The notes under the pieces are model-generated. The model ran no database searches. It saw only the letters and a list, made by a program, of their open reading frames with translations, and had not been told where the DNA came from. A stretch of 64,000 nucleotides of DNA from Promethearchaeota archaeon (lineage in GTDB: Archaea > Asgardarchaeota > Lokiarchaeia > Sigyniarchaeales > SOKP01): NCBI GenBank assembly GCA_019057795.1, contig JAHLWS010000024.1, positions 33,497 to 97,496 on the forward strand, in the 5' to 3' direction. Of this stretch, positions 53,364 to 63,363 are shown piece by piece. Numbering within the stretch: position 1 is the stretch's first letter; each line of letters begins with the position of its first letter. Made by a program: the position numbers and the translations under genes.

Positions 53364-53500
53364 AAGTGCTCAGTAGAGCTCAAAATCGAATCCCTTTTAA
53401 TTTAGATCTTACTAATCCTTGAACAATTTAATGCAATTGACATACAAAAGGGAAATGAATCCCATATTAATCAAGTAAGTAAAATTTTTATTAAAGTTGA

Positions 53501-53510
53501 GTTTATACTT
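53501..53510 (+). promoter_or_regulatory. Possible TATA box of the ATP-citrate lyase operon
   Basis: GTTTATACTT lies about 54-63 bases before the start of the ACL genes and fits the loose archaeal TATA consensus. The 5' leader would be about 25-30 bases. Consensus match only. Confidence 0.3.
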
Positions 53511-53563
53511 AATCATAAATCTTTGACATAAATTTAAAAATAAAATAAGAGAAAGAGAGAAAA

Positions 53564-54859
53564 TTGGCTCAAAAAAATATTTATGAGTATGATGCTAAAA
53601 AGCTCTTAGCGAGCGAATTACCAAAATATTATCCAGAATTCAAATACCATAACAAGTTAGTGATTATTGACTGCGAAACTGACTTAGAGAAAGCAATCTC
53701 AGATAATCCTTGGATAAATACAGAAAAAGTAGTAGTTAAACCTGACCAACTTTTTGGAAAAAGAGGGAAGGCAAATCTACTCTTGTTAGATGCAAATTGT
53801 GATGAAATGAAAGAATTCTGTTCCAACAATTTGGATAGAGTCTGCGAGATTGGAAATGTGAGAGGTGCATTGAAACGCTTACTTGTAGAACCTTTCATTC
53901 CTCATGAAAAAGAATATTATGTTTCTATCACAACCGAAAGAGAGGGTGATGTGATCCATTTCAGTTTCGAGGGGGGCATTTATGTGGAAGAAAATTGGGA
54001 TAAAGTCATTCACATACCAATACCTATTGGAACTGATATTAAAACCTTTGATTTAGAGAGTAAACTGCCGGATTTAGGTGCCTCTAAAGGCGTTTTAATT
54101 CCGTTTATTAAGGGGCTTTATCAGGTGTTTATGGATCAAGATTTTACTTTTCTTGAAATCAATCCTTTCGCAATCACTCAAGATAACAAAGTTGTTCCAT
54201 TAGATGTTAAAGCTAGATTAGATGATACCGCTATGTTTCTTCACGCGGATACGTGGGGGGATCCTAACAACCCAATTGAGTTTCCTGCTGCTTTCGGACA
54301 AGTTATGTCTGAAAAAGAAGCGTATATACGGGAATTAGATGAAAAAACAGGGGCTTCTCTCAAATTAAAGGTTTTGAATCCAACTGGTCGAGTTTGGACC
54401 ATGGTAGCTGGAGGAGGGGCTTCAGTTATCTATACCGATACGATCGTGGACTTAGGATACGGAGAAGAATTGGGGAATTACGGAGAATATTCGGGGAATC
54501 CATCACGAGAATATACTGAAATTTACGCTCAAACCATCATAGATCTCATTACAGAAACTCCTGATATCGCAGGGAGATCAAAATATCTCATAATTGGTGG
54601 AGGAATTGCTAATTTCACAGATGTAAAAGCTACCTTTACTGGAATCGTTAGTGCCATCAAGAATTCAGTTGAAAAACTGAAAAAAGCTAAAGTTAAAATT
54701 TACGTACGAAGAGGTGGACCTAACGAAAAACAAGGACTTGAACTTATGAAGCAAGTTGGAGAAGAGACTGGTATCCCGATTGAAGTATACGATAGATACA
54801 CTCATATGACTAGGGTTGTCGATTTAATAAAACAAGCAGAAGAAGCAGGAGGGGCTTAA
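53564..54859 (+). CDS. aclB: ATP-citrate lyase, ATP-grasp subunit (AclB-type)
   Basis: 431 residues from TTG 53564. The ATP-grasp domain starts NIYEYDAKKLLASELPKYY with the PDQLFGKRGKANLL stretch, and LEINPFAI. The C-terminal CoA-ligase part has WTMVAGGGASVIYTDTIVDL and GNYGEYSGNPSREYTEIYAQT, which distinguish the citrate lyase from succinyl-CoA synthetase. Together with the adjacent gene it cleaves citrate with ATP and CoA to acetyl-CoA and oxaloacetate, the key step of the reductive TCA cycle. The stop is followed by the partner start after one base. Confidence 0.92.
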   Translation: MAQKNIYEYDAKKLLASELPKYYPEFKYHNKLVIIDCETDLEKAISDNPWINTEKVVVKPDQLFGKRGKANLLLLDANCDEMKEFCSNNLDRVCEIGNVRGALKRLLVEPFIPHEKEYYVSITTEREGDVIHFSFEGGIYVEENWDKVIHIPIPIGTDIKTFDLESKLPDLGASKGVLIPFIKGLYQVFMDQDFTFLEINPFAITQDNKVVPLDVKARLDDTAMFLHADTWGDPNNPIEFPAAFGQVMSEKEAYIRELDEKTGASLKLKVLNPTGRVWTMVAGGGASVIYTDTIVDLGYGEELGNYGEYSGNPSREYTEIYAQTIIDLITETPDIAGRSKYLIIGGGIANFTDVKATFTGIVSAIKNSVEKLKKAKVKIYVRRGGPNEKQGLELMKQVGEETGIPIEVYDRYTHMTRVVDLIKQAEEAGGA

Positions 54860-54860
54860 A

Positions 54861-56696
54861 GTGGAAGATTATGAACTTTTTAATAGGAATACGCAAGCGA
54901 TTATCTACGGACTTCAAAGGAATCCTATCCAAAGAATGCTTGATTTTGATTTTGTGAGTAAAAGAGAAAAACAATCAGTAGCAGCAATAATTAGACCAAC
55001 TCAGAATGCTGCAATTAGTTATCACAAGGTTTTTTACGGGAATAAAGAAATAGTTATACCTATTTATAAAACGCTTGATTTAGCGATGAAAAAACACCCT
55101 AACGCTGATGTGATGATAAATTTTGCTTCCTTTAGATCCTCGTATGAAACTAGTAAAGAAGCTCTTGAATCTGACACAATTCGCACAGTTGTTATCATAG
55201 CTGAAGGTATTCCTGAAAGACAGAGTCGAGAATTAATAAAGGTTGCAGAAGAGAGGAAGAAGAATATTATTGGTCCAGCTACCGTAGGAGGAATTGTAGC
55301 GGGGGCTTTTAAAATTGGAAATACTGCGGGAACTTTAGAAAATATTAAACTTTCAAAATTATATCGACCAGGCTCAGTTGGCTTCGTCTCAAAATCAGGT
55401 GGCTTAAGCAACGAAATGAATTTTATGATAAGTCAAACAACCGATGGGGTATTTGAAGGTATTGCTATAGGCGGTGATAGATATCCTGGTTCAAGATTGA
55501 TTGATCATCTCATGCGATACGAAGCAAATCCTAATATTAAAATGCTAGTAACTTTAGGAGAAATAGGTGGAACTGACGAATATGCGATAGTAGACGCTTT
55601 GAAAGACGGAAAGATAACAAAACCTATTGTTGTGTGGGTAACAGGAACAGCAGCAAAACTACTGCCAAAGGGATTGCAGTTTGGTCACGCGGGGGCTATG
55701 GCAGATAGTGCTAGAGAAACTGCTGACGCTAAGAATCGCGCATTAAGAGAGGCTGGTGCTATCGTTCCAGATTCATACGAAGATTTTGACAAAGAAATTC
55801 GAAAAACATTTGAAAATTTAAAAAAGGAAGGTAAAATTGACCCCATTGAAGAATTCGTACCTCCAGAAGTTCCACTGGACTATAATACTGCGATTCGTTT
55901 AGGAAAAGTAAGAAGACCGACCGATGTAGTAGTGACTATTTCAGATGATAGAGGTGATGTGCCAACTTTTGCTGGTGTTGGATTAGACAAAATAATCAGA
56001 GAAAATAAATCAATTGGGTATGTGATTGGCCTTTTATGGTTTAAAAGAGAGTTACCAGAATTTGCTCAACAATTTATCGAGATGGTAATTAAATTGACAG
56101 CCGACCACGGTCCCGCGGTTTCAGGAGCTCACAACGCAATTATCACAGCACGCGCAGGTAAAGATTTAATGGCGTCGCTTGCTTCAGGAATACTCACGAT
56201 AGGTCCGAGGTTCGGTGGAGCAATTTCAAACGCAGCTAGATACTTCAGGGAAGCTTTACAAAAAGAGATGACGCCCTTAGAATTTATGGGTTATATGAAA
56301 GATGTCGTGAAGATTAACATCCCTGGAATCGGCCATAGAATAAAATCAGTTCAAAATCCTGATGTACGAGTTCAATTATTGAAAGAGTTTGTCTTCAAAA
56401 ACTTTGAAAAACATCCCCACATTGATTACGCTCTTGAAGTCGAGAAACTTACCACCTCCAAAAGGAATAATTTAATATTGAATGTAGATGGATGTATCGG
56501 TATAACCTTTCTGGATTTGTTAGAAAACTTAGATTTCACTAAAGAAGAAATTGAAGACGTAATATTCAGCGAAGCTCTAAACGGATTATTTGTACTTGGG
56601 CGCTCAATTGGAATGATGGGTCATGTATTTGATCAGAAACGCCAACGCGCAGGTCTTTATAGACAACCTTGGGACGAAATTCTATTTACGGATTAA
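54861..56696 (+). CDS. aclA: ATP-citrate lyase, large subunit with citryl-CoA lyase domain (AclA-type)
   Basis: 611 residues from GTG 54861. The N-terminal half resembles succinyl-CoA synthetase alpha, with the phosphorylated His276 in FGHAGAMADSARETAD and GAIVPDSYEDFD. The C-terminal half is citrate-synthase-like (VSGAHNAIITARAGKDLMAS, GPRFGGAISNAARYF, PGIGHRIKSVQNPD), which cleaves citryl-CoA. Length and domain order match the two-subunit enzyme of green sulfur bacteria and the split form in some archaea and eukaryotes. It is the partner of aclB, one base upstream. Confidence 0.93.
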   Translation: MEDYELFNRNTQAIIYGLQRNPIQRMLDFDFVSKREKQSVAAIIRPTQNAAISYHKVFYGNKEIVIPIYKTLDLAMKKHPNADVMINFASFRSSYETSKEALESDTIRTVVIIAEGIPERQSRELIKVAEERKKNIIGPATVGGIVAGAFKIGNTAGTLENIKLSKLYRPGSVGFVSKSGGLSNEMNFMISQTTDGVFEGIAIGGDRYPGSRLIDHLMRYEANPNIKMLVTLGEIGGTDEYAIVDALKDGKITKPIVVWVTGTAAKLLPKGLQFGHAGAMADSARETADAKNRALREAGAIVPDSYEDFDKEIRKTFENLKKEGKIDPIEEFVPPEVPLDYNTAIRLGKVRRPTDVVVTISDDRGDVPTFAGVGLDKIIRENKSIGYVIGLLWFKRELPEFAQQFIEMVIKLTADHGPAVSGAHNAIITARAGKDLMASLASGILTIGPRFGGAISNAARYFREALQKEMTPLEFMGYMKDVVKINIPGIGHRIKSVQNPDVRVQLLKEFVFKNFEKHPHIDYALEVEKLTTSKRNNLILNVDGCIGITFLDLLENLDFTKEEIEDVIFSEALNGLFVLGRSIGMMGHVFDQKRQRAGLYRQPWDEILFTD

Positions 56697-56844
56697 TAAT
56701 TTAATATTTTTTTACAATAATTATTCACAATAAGAAATCGGAAGGAATCATTTGATTAACTTATAATTAATCAAAAAATTGTAATATCACGAGTACAAAA
56801 AAAAAAATAGAAAAGAAAAAGTAAAAGAAATAGGGAAAACAATA

Positions 56845-58044
56845 ATGGATGAGATTATTGAAAACGCGAAAAACCACTTTGGAAACCTTGTAAAAGAGCA
56901 ATTAGAAAGAGTAGAACAAATGAAAAAAGCCGGAGATTGGGTTGATTACACAACGATAAAACCTATTATCATCGGATTCGTTGGTGGCGATGGTATAGGA
57001 CCATTTATTACTAAACACGCTCAAGTCGTACTAGATTTCTTGTTAAAAGAAGAGATAGAGAATGGAAGAGTTGAGTTTCGAGTAATTGAAGGACTGACGA
57101 TTGAAAACAGAGCAAAAGTAATGAAGGCGATCCCAGACGATGTGTTAGTAGAAATAAAAAAGTGCCATGTATTATTAAAGGGGCCTACTACAACACCGCG
57201 AAAAGGGGATAAATGGCCAAACATCGAAAGTGCAAATGTAACCATGCGTCGTGAATTGGATCTATTTGCAAATGTTCGTCCAGTTAAAGTACCTGAAAAA
57301 AATATCGATTGGATGTTTTTCAGAGAAAATACTGAGGGAGCTTACGTATTAGGTTCTAAAGGTATAAATATCACTGATGATTTAGCCTTTGATTTTAAGG
57401 TCATTACTTCGCAAGGAGCAGATAGGATTATCAGATTAGCCTTTGATTACGCTAAAAAGAACAACATTAACAAGGTTACAGTGGTTACCAAAGCAAACGT
57501 TGTAAAAACTACTGATGGGAAATTCCTTGCTTTAGCAGAGGAAGTGGCAAAAGAATACCCCGAAGTAGAATGGGACGATTGGTATATCGACATTATGACG
57601 GCTAAGCTAGTAGATCCGGCAAGACAAAGCCAATTTAGAGTTTTTGTTGCTCCGAACCTCTATGGGGATATCATTACTGACGAAGCTGCTCAGATTCAAG
57701 GAGGCGTTGGAACTGCGGGCTCTGCGAACATTGGAAAACAATATTCTATGTTTGAAGCGATTCACGGTTCAGCCCCCCGTATGGTAGAAGAGGGAAGAGC
57801 ACAATACGCTGATCCTTCTAGTATTATCAAAGCAGCGGCTTTACTTATGAACCATATAGGATTTGCTGAAAAAGCGAAAAAGCTCGAAATGGCACTTGAT
57901 ATTTGTGCAACGCTAGAAAAGAAATTAACAATTACTGGCCGAGACAACGGAGCTACAGGCGAAGAGTTCGCAAAGTATATCATGGATACCCTTATAGACC
58001 CGCAATTAGAAAAACGTTTTAAAGAATACAGTATAATAATATGA
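56845..58044 (+). CDS. icd: Isocitrate dehydrogenase (isopropylmalate/isocitrate DH family)
   Basis: 399 residues. The fold is recognised by IIGFVGGDGIGPFITKHAQ, LKGPTTTPRKGDKWPNIESA, DWMFFRENTEGAYVLG, and the catalytic and NAD(P) loop GDIITDEAAQIQGG and FEAIHGSAPR. The TTPRK/RREL context suits isocitrate dehydrogenase; the coenzyme is not certain. In reductive direction it carboxylates 2-oxoglutarate. It follows the ATP-citrate lyase genes by 148 bases and probably functions with them and aconitase. Confidence 0.88.
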   Translation: MDEIIENAKNHFGNLVKEQLERVEQMKKAGDWVDYTTIKPIIIGFVGGDGIGPFITKHAQVVLDFLLKEEIENGRVEFRVIEGLTIENRAKVMKAIPDDVLVEIKKCHVLLKGPTTTPRKGDKWPNIESANVTMRRELDLFANVRPVKVPEKNIDWMFFRENTEGAYVLGSKGINITDDLAFDFKVITSQGADRIIRLAFDYAKKNNINKVTVVTKANVVKTTDGKFLALAEEVAKEYPEVEWDDWYIDIMTAKLVDPARQSQFRVFVAPNLYGDIITDEAAQIQGGVGTAGSANIGKQYSMFEAIHGSAPRMVEEGRAQYADPSSIIKAAALLMNHIGFAEKAKKLEMALDICATLEKKLTITGRDNGATGEEFAKYIMDTLIDPQLEKRFKEYSIII

Positions 58045-58158
58045 AAAGATACTTTAAACAACAAACTTTTTTTAATTTTTTTTATTATATATCTATTTTT
58101 TTAGAAAAACAACTTATTTCTTCCATCAATAGTTAAATTTTAATTTATAAATAATCAT

Positions 58159-58353
58159 ATGAATATTATGCCATCTGTAAAAAACGCGGTAATTGATTTT
58201 ATTAAAAGTTTACCGGATGATCTAACCGTGGAAGAGATTGCGTATAAACTATATCTCGATGAAAGAATTAATAAAGCCCAAAAGCAAATGAAAGAAGGAA
58301 ATTATTTAACTCACGAAGAAGCTAAAGAACGGCTGAAAAAATGGTTGATATAA
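58159..58353 (+). CDS. Antitoxin of the RelE/ParE pair
   Basis: 64 residues, helical (SVKNAVIDFIKSLPDDLTVE, then KLYLDERINKAQKQMKEG and a C-terminal AKERLKKWLI). It is a homologue of the orphan antitoxin at 9010-9204. Its end overlaps the toxin start by 13 bases. It probably wraps around the toxin, blocking its active site. Confidence 0.82.
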   Translation: MNIMPSVKNAVIDFIKSLPDDLTVEEIAYKLYLDERINKAQKQMKEGNYLTHEEAKERLKKWLI

Positions 58354-58625
58354 GATGGTCAATAGGAGCATTAGAAGATATAGAATCTATTTCTTCATAT
58401 ATTTCTCAGGATTTTCCAGAAAAAGCTAGTGAGATTGTTAGAGGAATTATCGAGAAGATTGAACAATTGAAACGATTTCCTAAGCTTGGTCGCAAATTTC
58501 CAGACAGAGATGATGAGAGAATTAGAGAGATTATTTTTAAAAAGTATAGAATTGTCTATGAAATTAAGGAAGAAATTGTAGAAATCCTTGTGATTGCTCA
58601 TGGGAGCAGATTACTAAAAATATAA
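58341..58625 (+). CDS. RelE/ParE-type toxin
   Basis: 94 residues. The RelE/ParE pattern is IRWSIGALEDIESISSYISQ, a helix with EKASEIVRGIIEKIEQL, PKLGRKFPDRDDERIREI, and the last strand YRIVYEIKEEIVEILVIAHG. These toxins cleave mRNA on ribosomes or poison gyrase; the sequence alone does not say which. It is coupled to the antitoxin by a 13-base overlap. A decayed copy of its N-terminus is at 8957. Confidence 0.87.
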   Translation: MVDIRWSIGALEDIESISSYISQDFPEKASEIVRGIIEKIEQLKRFPKLGRKFPDRDDERIREIIFKKYRIVYEIKEEIVEILVIAHGSRLLKI

Positions 58626-58641
58626 CGATAAAGTTTAATTC

Positions 58642-58682
58642 TAATTATTATAATAATGTAAAGAATACTATTAGAATGGTTT
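58642..58682 (+). repeat. 41-bp direct repeat, left copy (leader of the transporter gene)
   Basis: This sequence ends just before the ATG at 58685 and matches 61114-61154 at 39 of 41 bases in the same orientation. The core is ACTATTAGAATGGTTT. It could be a promoter/5' leader used by two genes, or a mark of the insertion of the 2.4-kb block between the copies. Confidence 0.8.
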
Positions 58683-58684
58683 AA

Positions 58685-60270
<1,586 letters not shown>

Positions 60271-60312
60271 ACTTTTACAAAGAATTATAAATATGTGTGT
60301 GTGTGTATACAT

Positions 60313-60552
60313 ATGACTTCAAAAAATATTAGTATAACTAAAGATGTTTATAACAAATTACTCAAGATTAAGCTTGAAAATGAAAGCTTTTCAGAACTTT
60401 TCTTAAGGCTTTTAAAAATACAAAAGAATACACTTGAAAAATCTTTTGGCGCATGGGATCTTTCAGAGGAGGAAGAGAAAGAGATATGGGTAGAAATTTC
60501 TACTCGCAATGGAAGAAGTTGGAACAAATCAAATGTAGAGGATTTAAAATGA
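60313..60552 (+). CDS. VapB-type antitoxin (DUF217-like)
   Basis: 79 residues from ATG 60313, after a TG-repeat leader with an upstream ATG at 60295. The N-terminal ribbon-helix-helix-like segment is KNISITKDVYNKLLKIKLEN, followed by SFSELFLRLLKIQKN and an acidic C-terminal tail with SEEEEKEIWVEI. The stop TGA overlaps the toxin ATG (ATGA). It is the antitoxin of the PIN toxin at 60549. Confidence 0.82.
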   Translation: MTSKNISITKDVYNKLLKIKLENESFSELFLRLLKIQKNTLEKSFGAWDLSEEEEKEIWVEISTRNGRSWNKSNVEDLK

Positions 60553-60956
60553 TTCTTTTAGATACATCTGCTTGCATCGATTATTTAAATGGAAATAAAG
60601 AAATTAAAAAAGTAATTGAAGAACAAGATGATCTTATTCACATTACATCTATAACCATTTATGAAATGAATATAGGTTTTGAAAGAACCAAACGCAAAAT
60701 TTCTGAACAAAGATATAAGCAGCTTTATAAACCTTGGTTAGAATTTATAAGCAGTATGGAGATTTTTGCTTTAGGATTTAAGGAGGCTGAAAAAGCCGCT
60801 AAGATTTATGATGCCTTAGAGTCTCAAGGTAAAGCTATTGATGATAATGACATTTTAATAATTGGAATCATGTTAGCAAATGGGATTAAGAAATTAATCA
60901 CAAAGAATATAAGACATTTTGAAAGAATTGTAGATATAGAACTTATAACATATTAA
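60549..60956 (+). CDS. vapC: PIN-domain toxin VapC
   Basis: 135 residues from ATG 60549, chosen because it overlaps the antitoxin stop as ATGA; an open frame extends upstream in the antitoxin but reads as its shadow. PIN ligands: D5 in ILLDTSACIDYL, E in TIYEMNIGF, D in AIDDNDILI and N in TKNIRHFERI. Mg-dependent RNase; the target is unknown. It forms a canonical VapBC operon with 60313. Confidence 0.86.
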   Translation: MILLDTSACIDYLNGNKEIKKVIEEQDDLIHITSITIYEMNIGFERTKRKISEQRYKQLYKPWLEFISSMEIFALGFKEAEKAAKIYDALESQGKAIDDNDILIIGIMLANGIKKLITKNIRHFERIVDIELITY

Positions 60957-61113
60957 AGACTATTTATAGGAAATCTTCAACATTTAATTAAAAATTCTCT
61001 TTAAAACTATAGAAGTCGGTAGAGAGTTTATTCTTAGTTTTTTAACACTTGAACTTATAAACGGGTTGTCATTCCCATAATACTATCAATAAATATTATT
61101 ACAAATCCCAAAT

Positions 61114-61154
61114 TAATTATTATAATAATGTAAAAAACACTATTAGAATGGTTT
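61114..61154 (+). repeat. 41-bp direct repeat, right copy (leader of the cyclic-DPG-synthetase-like gene)
   Basis: Second copy of the 41-bp element at 58642-58682, two bases different. It ends 6 bases before the ATG at 61161. It is in the same leader position as the left copy. Confidence 0.8.
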
Positions 61155-61160
61155 GTATTT

Positions 61161-62501
61161 ATGAAGAAAAAGAGAGTTGTTATAATAGGGGCATTAGGCT
61201 TCGATTTCCATTTATTTAACACCGTCTTCCGAGATAATGAAGAATACGAGGTAATAGCTTTTACTATTGCTGGAGAGCAGAATGTAGGAACAATTGATGG
61301 GGCGGAAAGAAAATATCCCGCTGAACTTGCCGGAAAGCTCTATCCTAAGGGTATCCCTATGGTATCAGAAGATAGTCTAGAAGATTTTGTAAGAAAATAC
61401 GAGATAGATGAGGTCGTTTTTGCGTATTCCGACGTTTCGCACGAGGAAGTTATGCATAAAGCATCTAGAGCACTAGCTGCGGGGGCTAACTATCGTTTAA
61501 TATCGGGAAAATTCACCCAAATTAAATCTAAGAGACCTGTTGTTGCTATATGTGCTGTTAGAACTGGATGCGGTAAAAGCCAAGTTTCCCGAGCAACTTA
61601 TAGGTATTTAATGAGTAAAGGTTATAAAGTTGTAGCAGTGAGAGAACCAATGCCTTATGGAGATTTAATAAAGCAAAATGTCATGCGTTTCGAGAAGTAC
61701 GAGGATTTAGATAAATACGAGTGCACGATCGAGGAACGGGAAGAATACGAACCTTACATTGAGCAGGGACTTGTGATTTATTCTGGAGTAGATTACGAAA
61801 AAATCGTTAGAGAAGCAGAAAAAGAAGCGGATGTAATCATATTTGACGGTGGAAATAACGAGCTATCGTTTTATGTTCCAGATTTACTTTTCATCGTAGT
61901 AGACCCATTGAGACCAGGACACGAAATGAAATATCATCCCGGTGAAGTAAATGCTCGATCAGCTGATGCATTTGTGATCAATAAAATGAATAACGCTAAA
62001 CCAGAAGACATTAAAATCGTTGAGGATAATTTAAACGAATTAAATCCTAACGCAACAAAAATATATACGAATTCAGTTGTTACCATAGAAGGTAATCCTG
62101 ATTTAAAGGGCAAAAGAGTAATTGTTGTAGAAGATGGGCCAACTTTAACTCATGGTAATATGTCGTATGGCGCGGGATTTGTTGCGGCAACCAATAGTGG
62201 AGCTATAATTATAGATCCAAAACCTTATGTAACGGGTACTATGAAAAAAGTATTTGAAGAATTTCCACAGATCACACAGATAGTTCCAGCTATGGGGTAC
62301 AACGACCAACAAATTAAAGACATGGAAGAAACACTAAATAAAGCCGAATGTGAACTCATAATTGATGGTAGCCCGATTGATCTTGAAAAATTAATTAATA
62401 GCAATAAACCTATTATTAGAGTTTCGTACGATATAGAAGCTGTTAAAAGCCCAACAATTGAAGAAACTCTAGACAAATTTATTGAGAAATTTTTAAAATA
62501 A
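61161..62501 (+). CDS. Cyclic 2,3-diphosphoglycerate synthetase-related GTPase/ATPase
   Basis: 446 residues. The N-terminal Rossmann-like domain (VVIIGALGFDFHLFNTVFRD, AGEQNVGTIDGAERKYPAELAG) is followed by a P-loop NTPase domain with G136-C-G-K139-S140 in RTGCGKSQVSR, and later VVDPLRPGHE and GNMSYGAGFVAA. The methanogen enzyme closes 2,3-diphosphoglycerate into the thermoprotectant cDPG with ATP. Homologues are spread through archaea and bacteria, and their activity is often untested; so cDPG synthesis here is possible, not proven. Confidence 0.82.
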   Translation: MKKKRVVIIGALGFDFHLFNTVFRDNEEYEVIAFTIAGEQNVGTIDGAERKYPAELAGKLYPKGIPMVSEDSLEDFVRKYEIDEVVFAYSDVSHEEVMHKASRALAAGANYRLISGKFTQIKSKRPVVAICAVRTGCGKSQVSRATYRYLMSKGYKVVAVREPMPYGDLIKQNVMRFEKYEDLDKYECTIEEREEYEPYIEQGLVIYSGVDYEKIVREAEKEADVIIFDGGNNELSFYVPDLLFIVVDPLRPGHEMKYHPGEVNARSADAFVINKMNNAKPEDIKIVEDNLNELNPNATKIYTNSVVTIEGNPDLKGKRVIVVEDGPTLTHGNMSYGAGFVAATNSGAIIIDPKPYVTGTMKKVFEEFPQITQIVPAMGYNDQQIKDMEETLNKAECELIIDGSPIDLEKLINSNKPIIRVSYDIEAVKSPTIEETLDKFIEKFLK

Positions 62502-62709
62502 TCATTTTTTATTTTTAAGAATTCTGAAGATATGGAATCACTTGAGATATTATACTTTATTTTCTCTAAAGTAAAGTTAGCAACACAAAATTCAAATGAT
62601 CTTGGAAATGTATGGCATGACAACAAAAGAATATCTGCAACACTCAACAAATTTATTATTACAAGGCATAGCTGGAGAAAAAAATATTGTTTAAAAAGAG
62701 GGAACAAAA

Positions 62710-63273
62710 ATGGAAAAAACCAAAATATTAATTGCGTATGGTACTCGTTATGGAGCGACAACTAGTACCGCAGAAGAAATTTCCAAAGTTCTTCAAGGCG
62801 AAGGATTTGAGGTAAGGGTTGTAAATCTCAAAGAAGAGAAGGTCAAGGATATCTCAAAATTTGAACTTGTTATAATTGGAAGTGGAATGAAAATGGAAAT
62901 GTGGACGAGTAAAGCTAAAGCATTTTTAAACAAGTTTAGCGGTGAGCTCAAGAAAAAGAAAGTGGCAATCTTCGTGTCTTCAGGAGCGCGGGCACTCATG
63001 GAATATAAAGGAGAACATGATGAAATTATTAGAATTACTAAAAAATATCTTGAAGATAAAGCTTCTAAATATGATTTGAATCCAATCTCGATGACTATGT
63101 TTGGAGGTATCTGGGATTATAATCAAATTGGTAAAATTTATAGAAAGTTCTTAAACGCAGAAAGAGAAAATTTCATCCCGGCAGGAATTAAAGAAACAGA
63201 GCCAGGAGTTTACGATTCAAGAAATTGGGATGAGATTCGTAAATGGGCTAAAGAGTTAGCTCAAATGATTTAA
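62710..63273 (+). CDS. Flavodoxin-domain protein (HemG-like)
   Basis: 187 residues. The FMN loop is AYGTRYGATTSTAEEISKVL, followed by LVIIGSGMKMEMWTSKAKAF and a region SGARALMEYKG. This form is close to the HemG-type protoporphyrinogen-oxidase/flavodoxin family, but no haem genes lie here. It is likely an FMN electron carrier or an oxidoreductase. It stands between the cyclic-DPG-synthetase-like gene and the alcohol dehydrogenase. Confidence 0.82.
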   Translation: MEKTKILIAYGTRYGATTSTAEEISKVLQGEGFEVRVVNLKEEKVKDISKFELVIIGSGMKMEMWTSKAKAFLNKFSGELKKKKVAIFVSSGARALMEYKGEHDEIIRITKKYLEDKASKYDLNPISMTMFGGIWDYNQIGKIYRKFLNAERENFIPAGIKETEPGVYDSRNWDEIRKWAKELAQMI

Positions 63274-63363
63274 AATAAATCTATTCAGATTAAAAAAATT
63301 GTGTTAAAATTTCATGCAAAAACTTCTTTAAACTTTTAATATTAAATTAAAATGGTGAAAGAA

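Noticed and set aside
60453..60548. Upstream extension of the VapC frame
   Set aside because: Lies inside the antitoxin gene in another frame; ATG 60549 overlaps the antitoxin stop as ATGA and gives the normal PIN start ILLDTSACID.
62225..62765. Open frames on both strands in the gap before the flavodoxin gene
   Set aside because: They overlap the cyclic-DPG-synthetase-like gene or the flavodoxin gene and show no recognisable motif; treated as chance.
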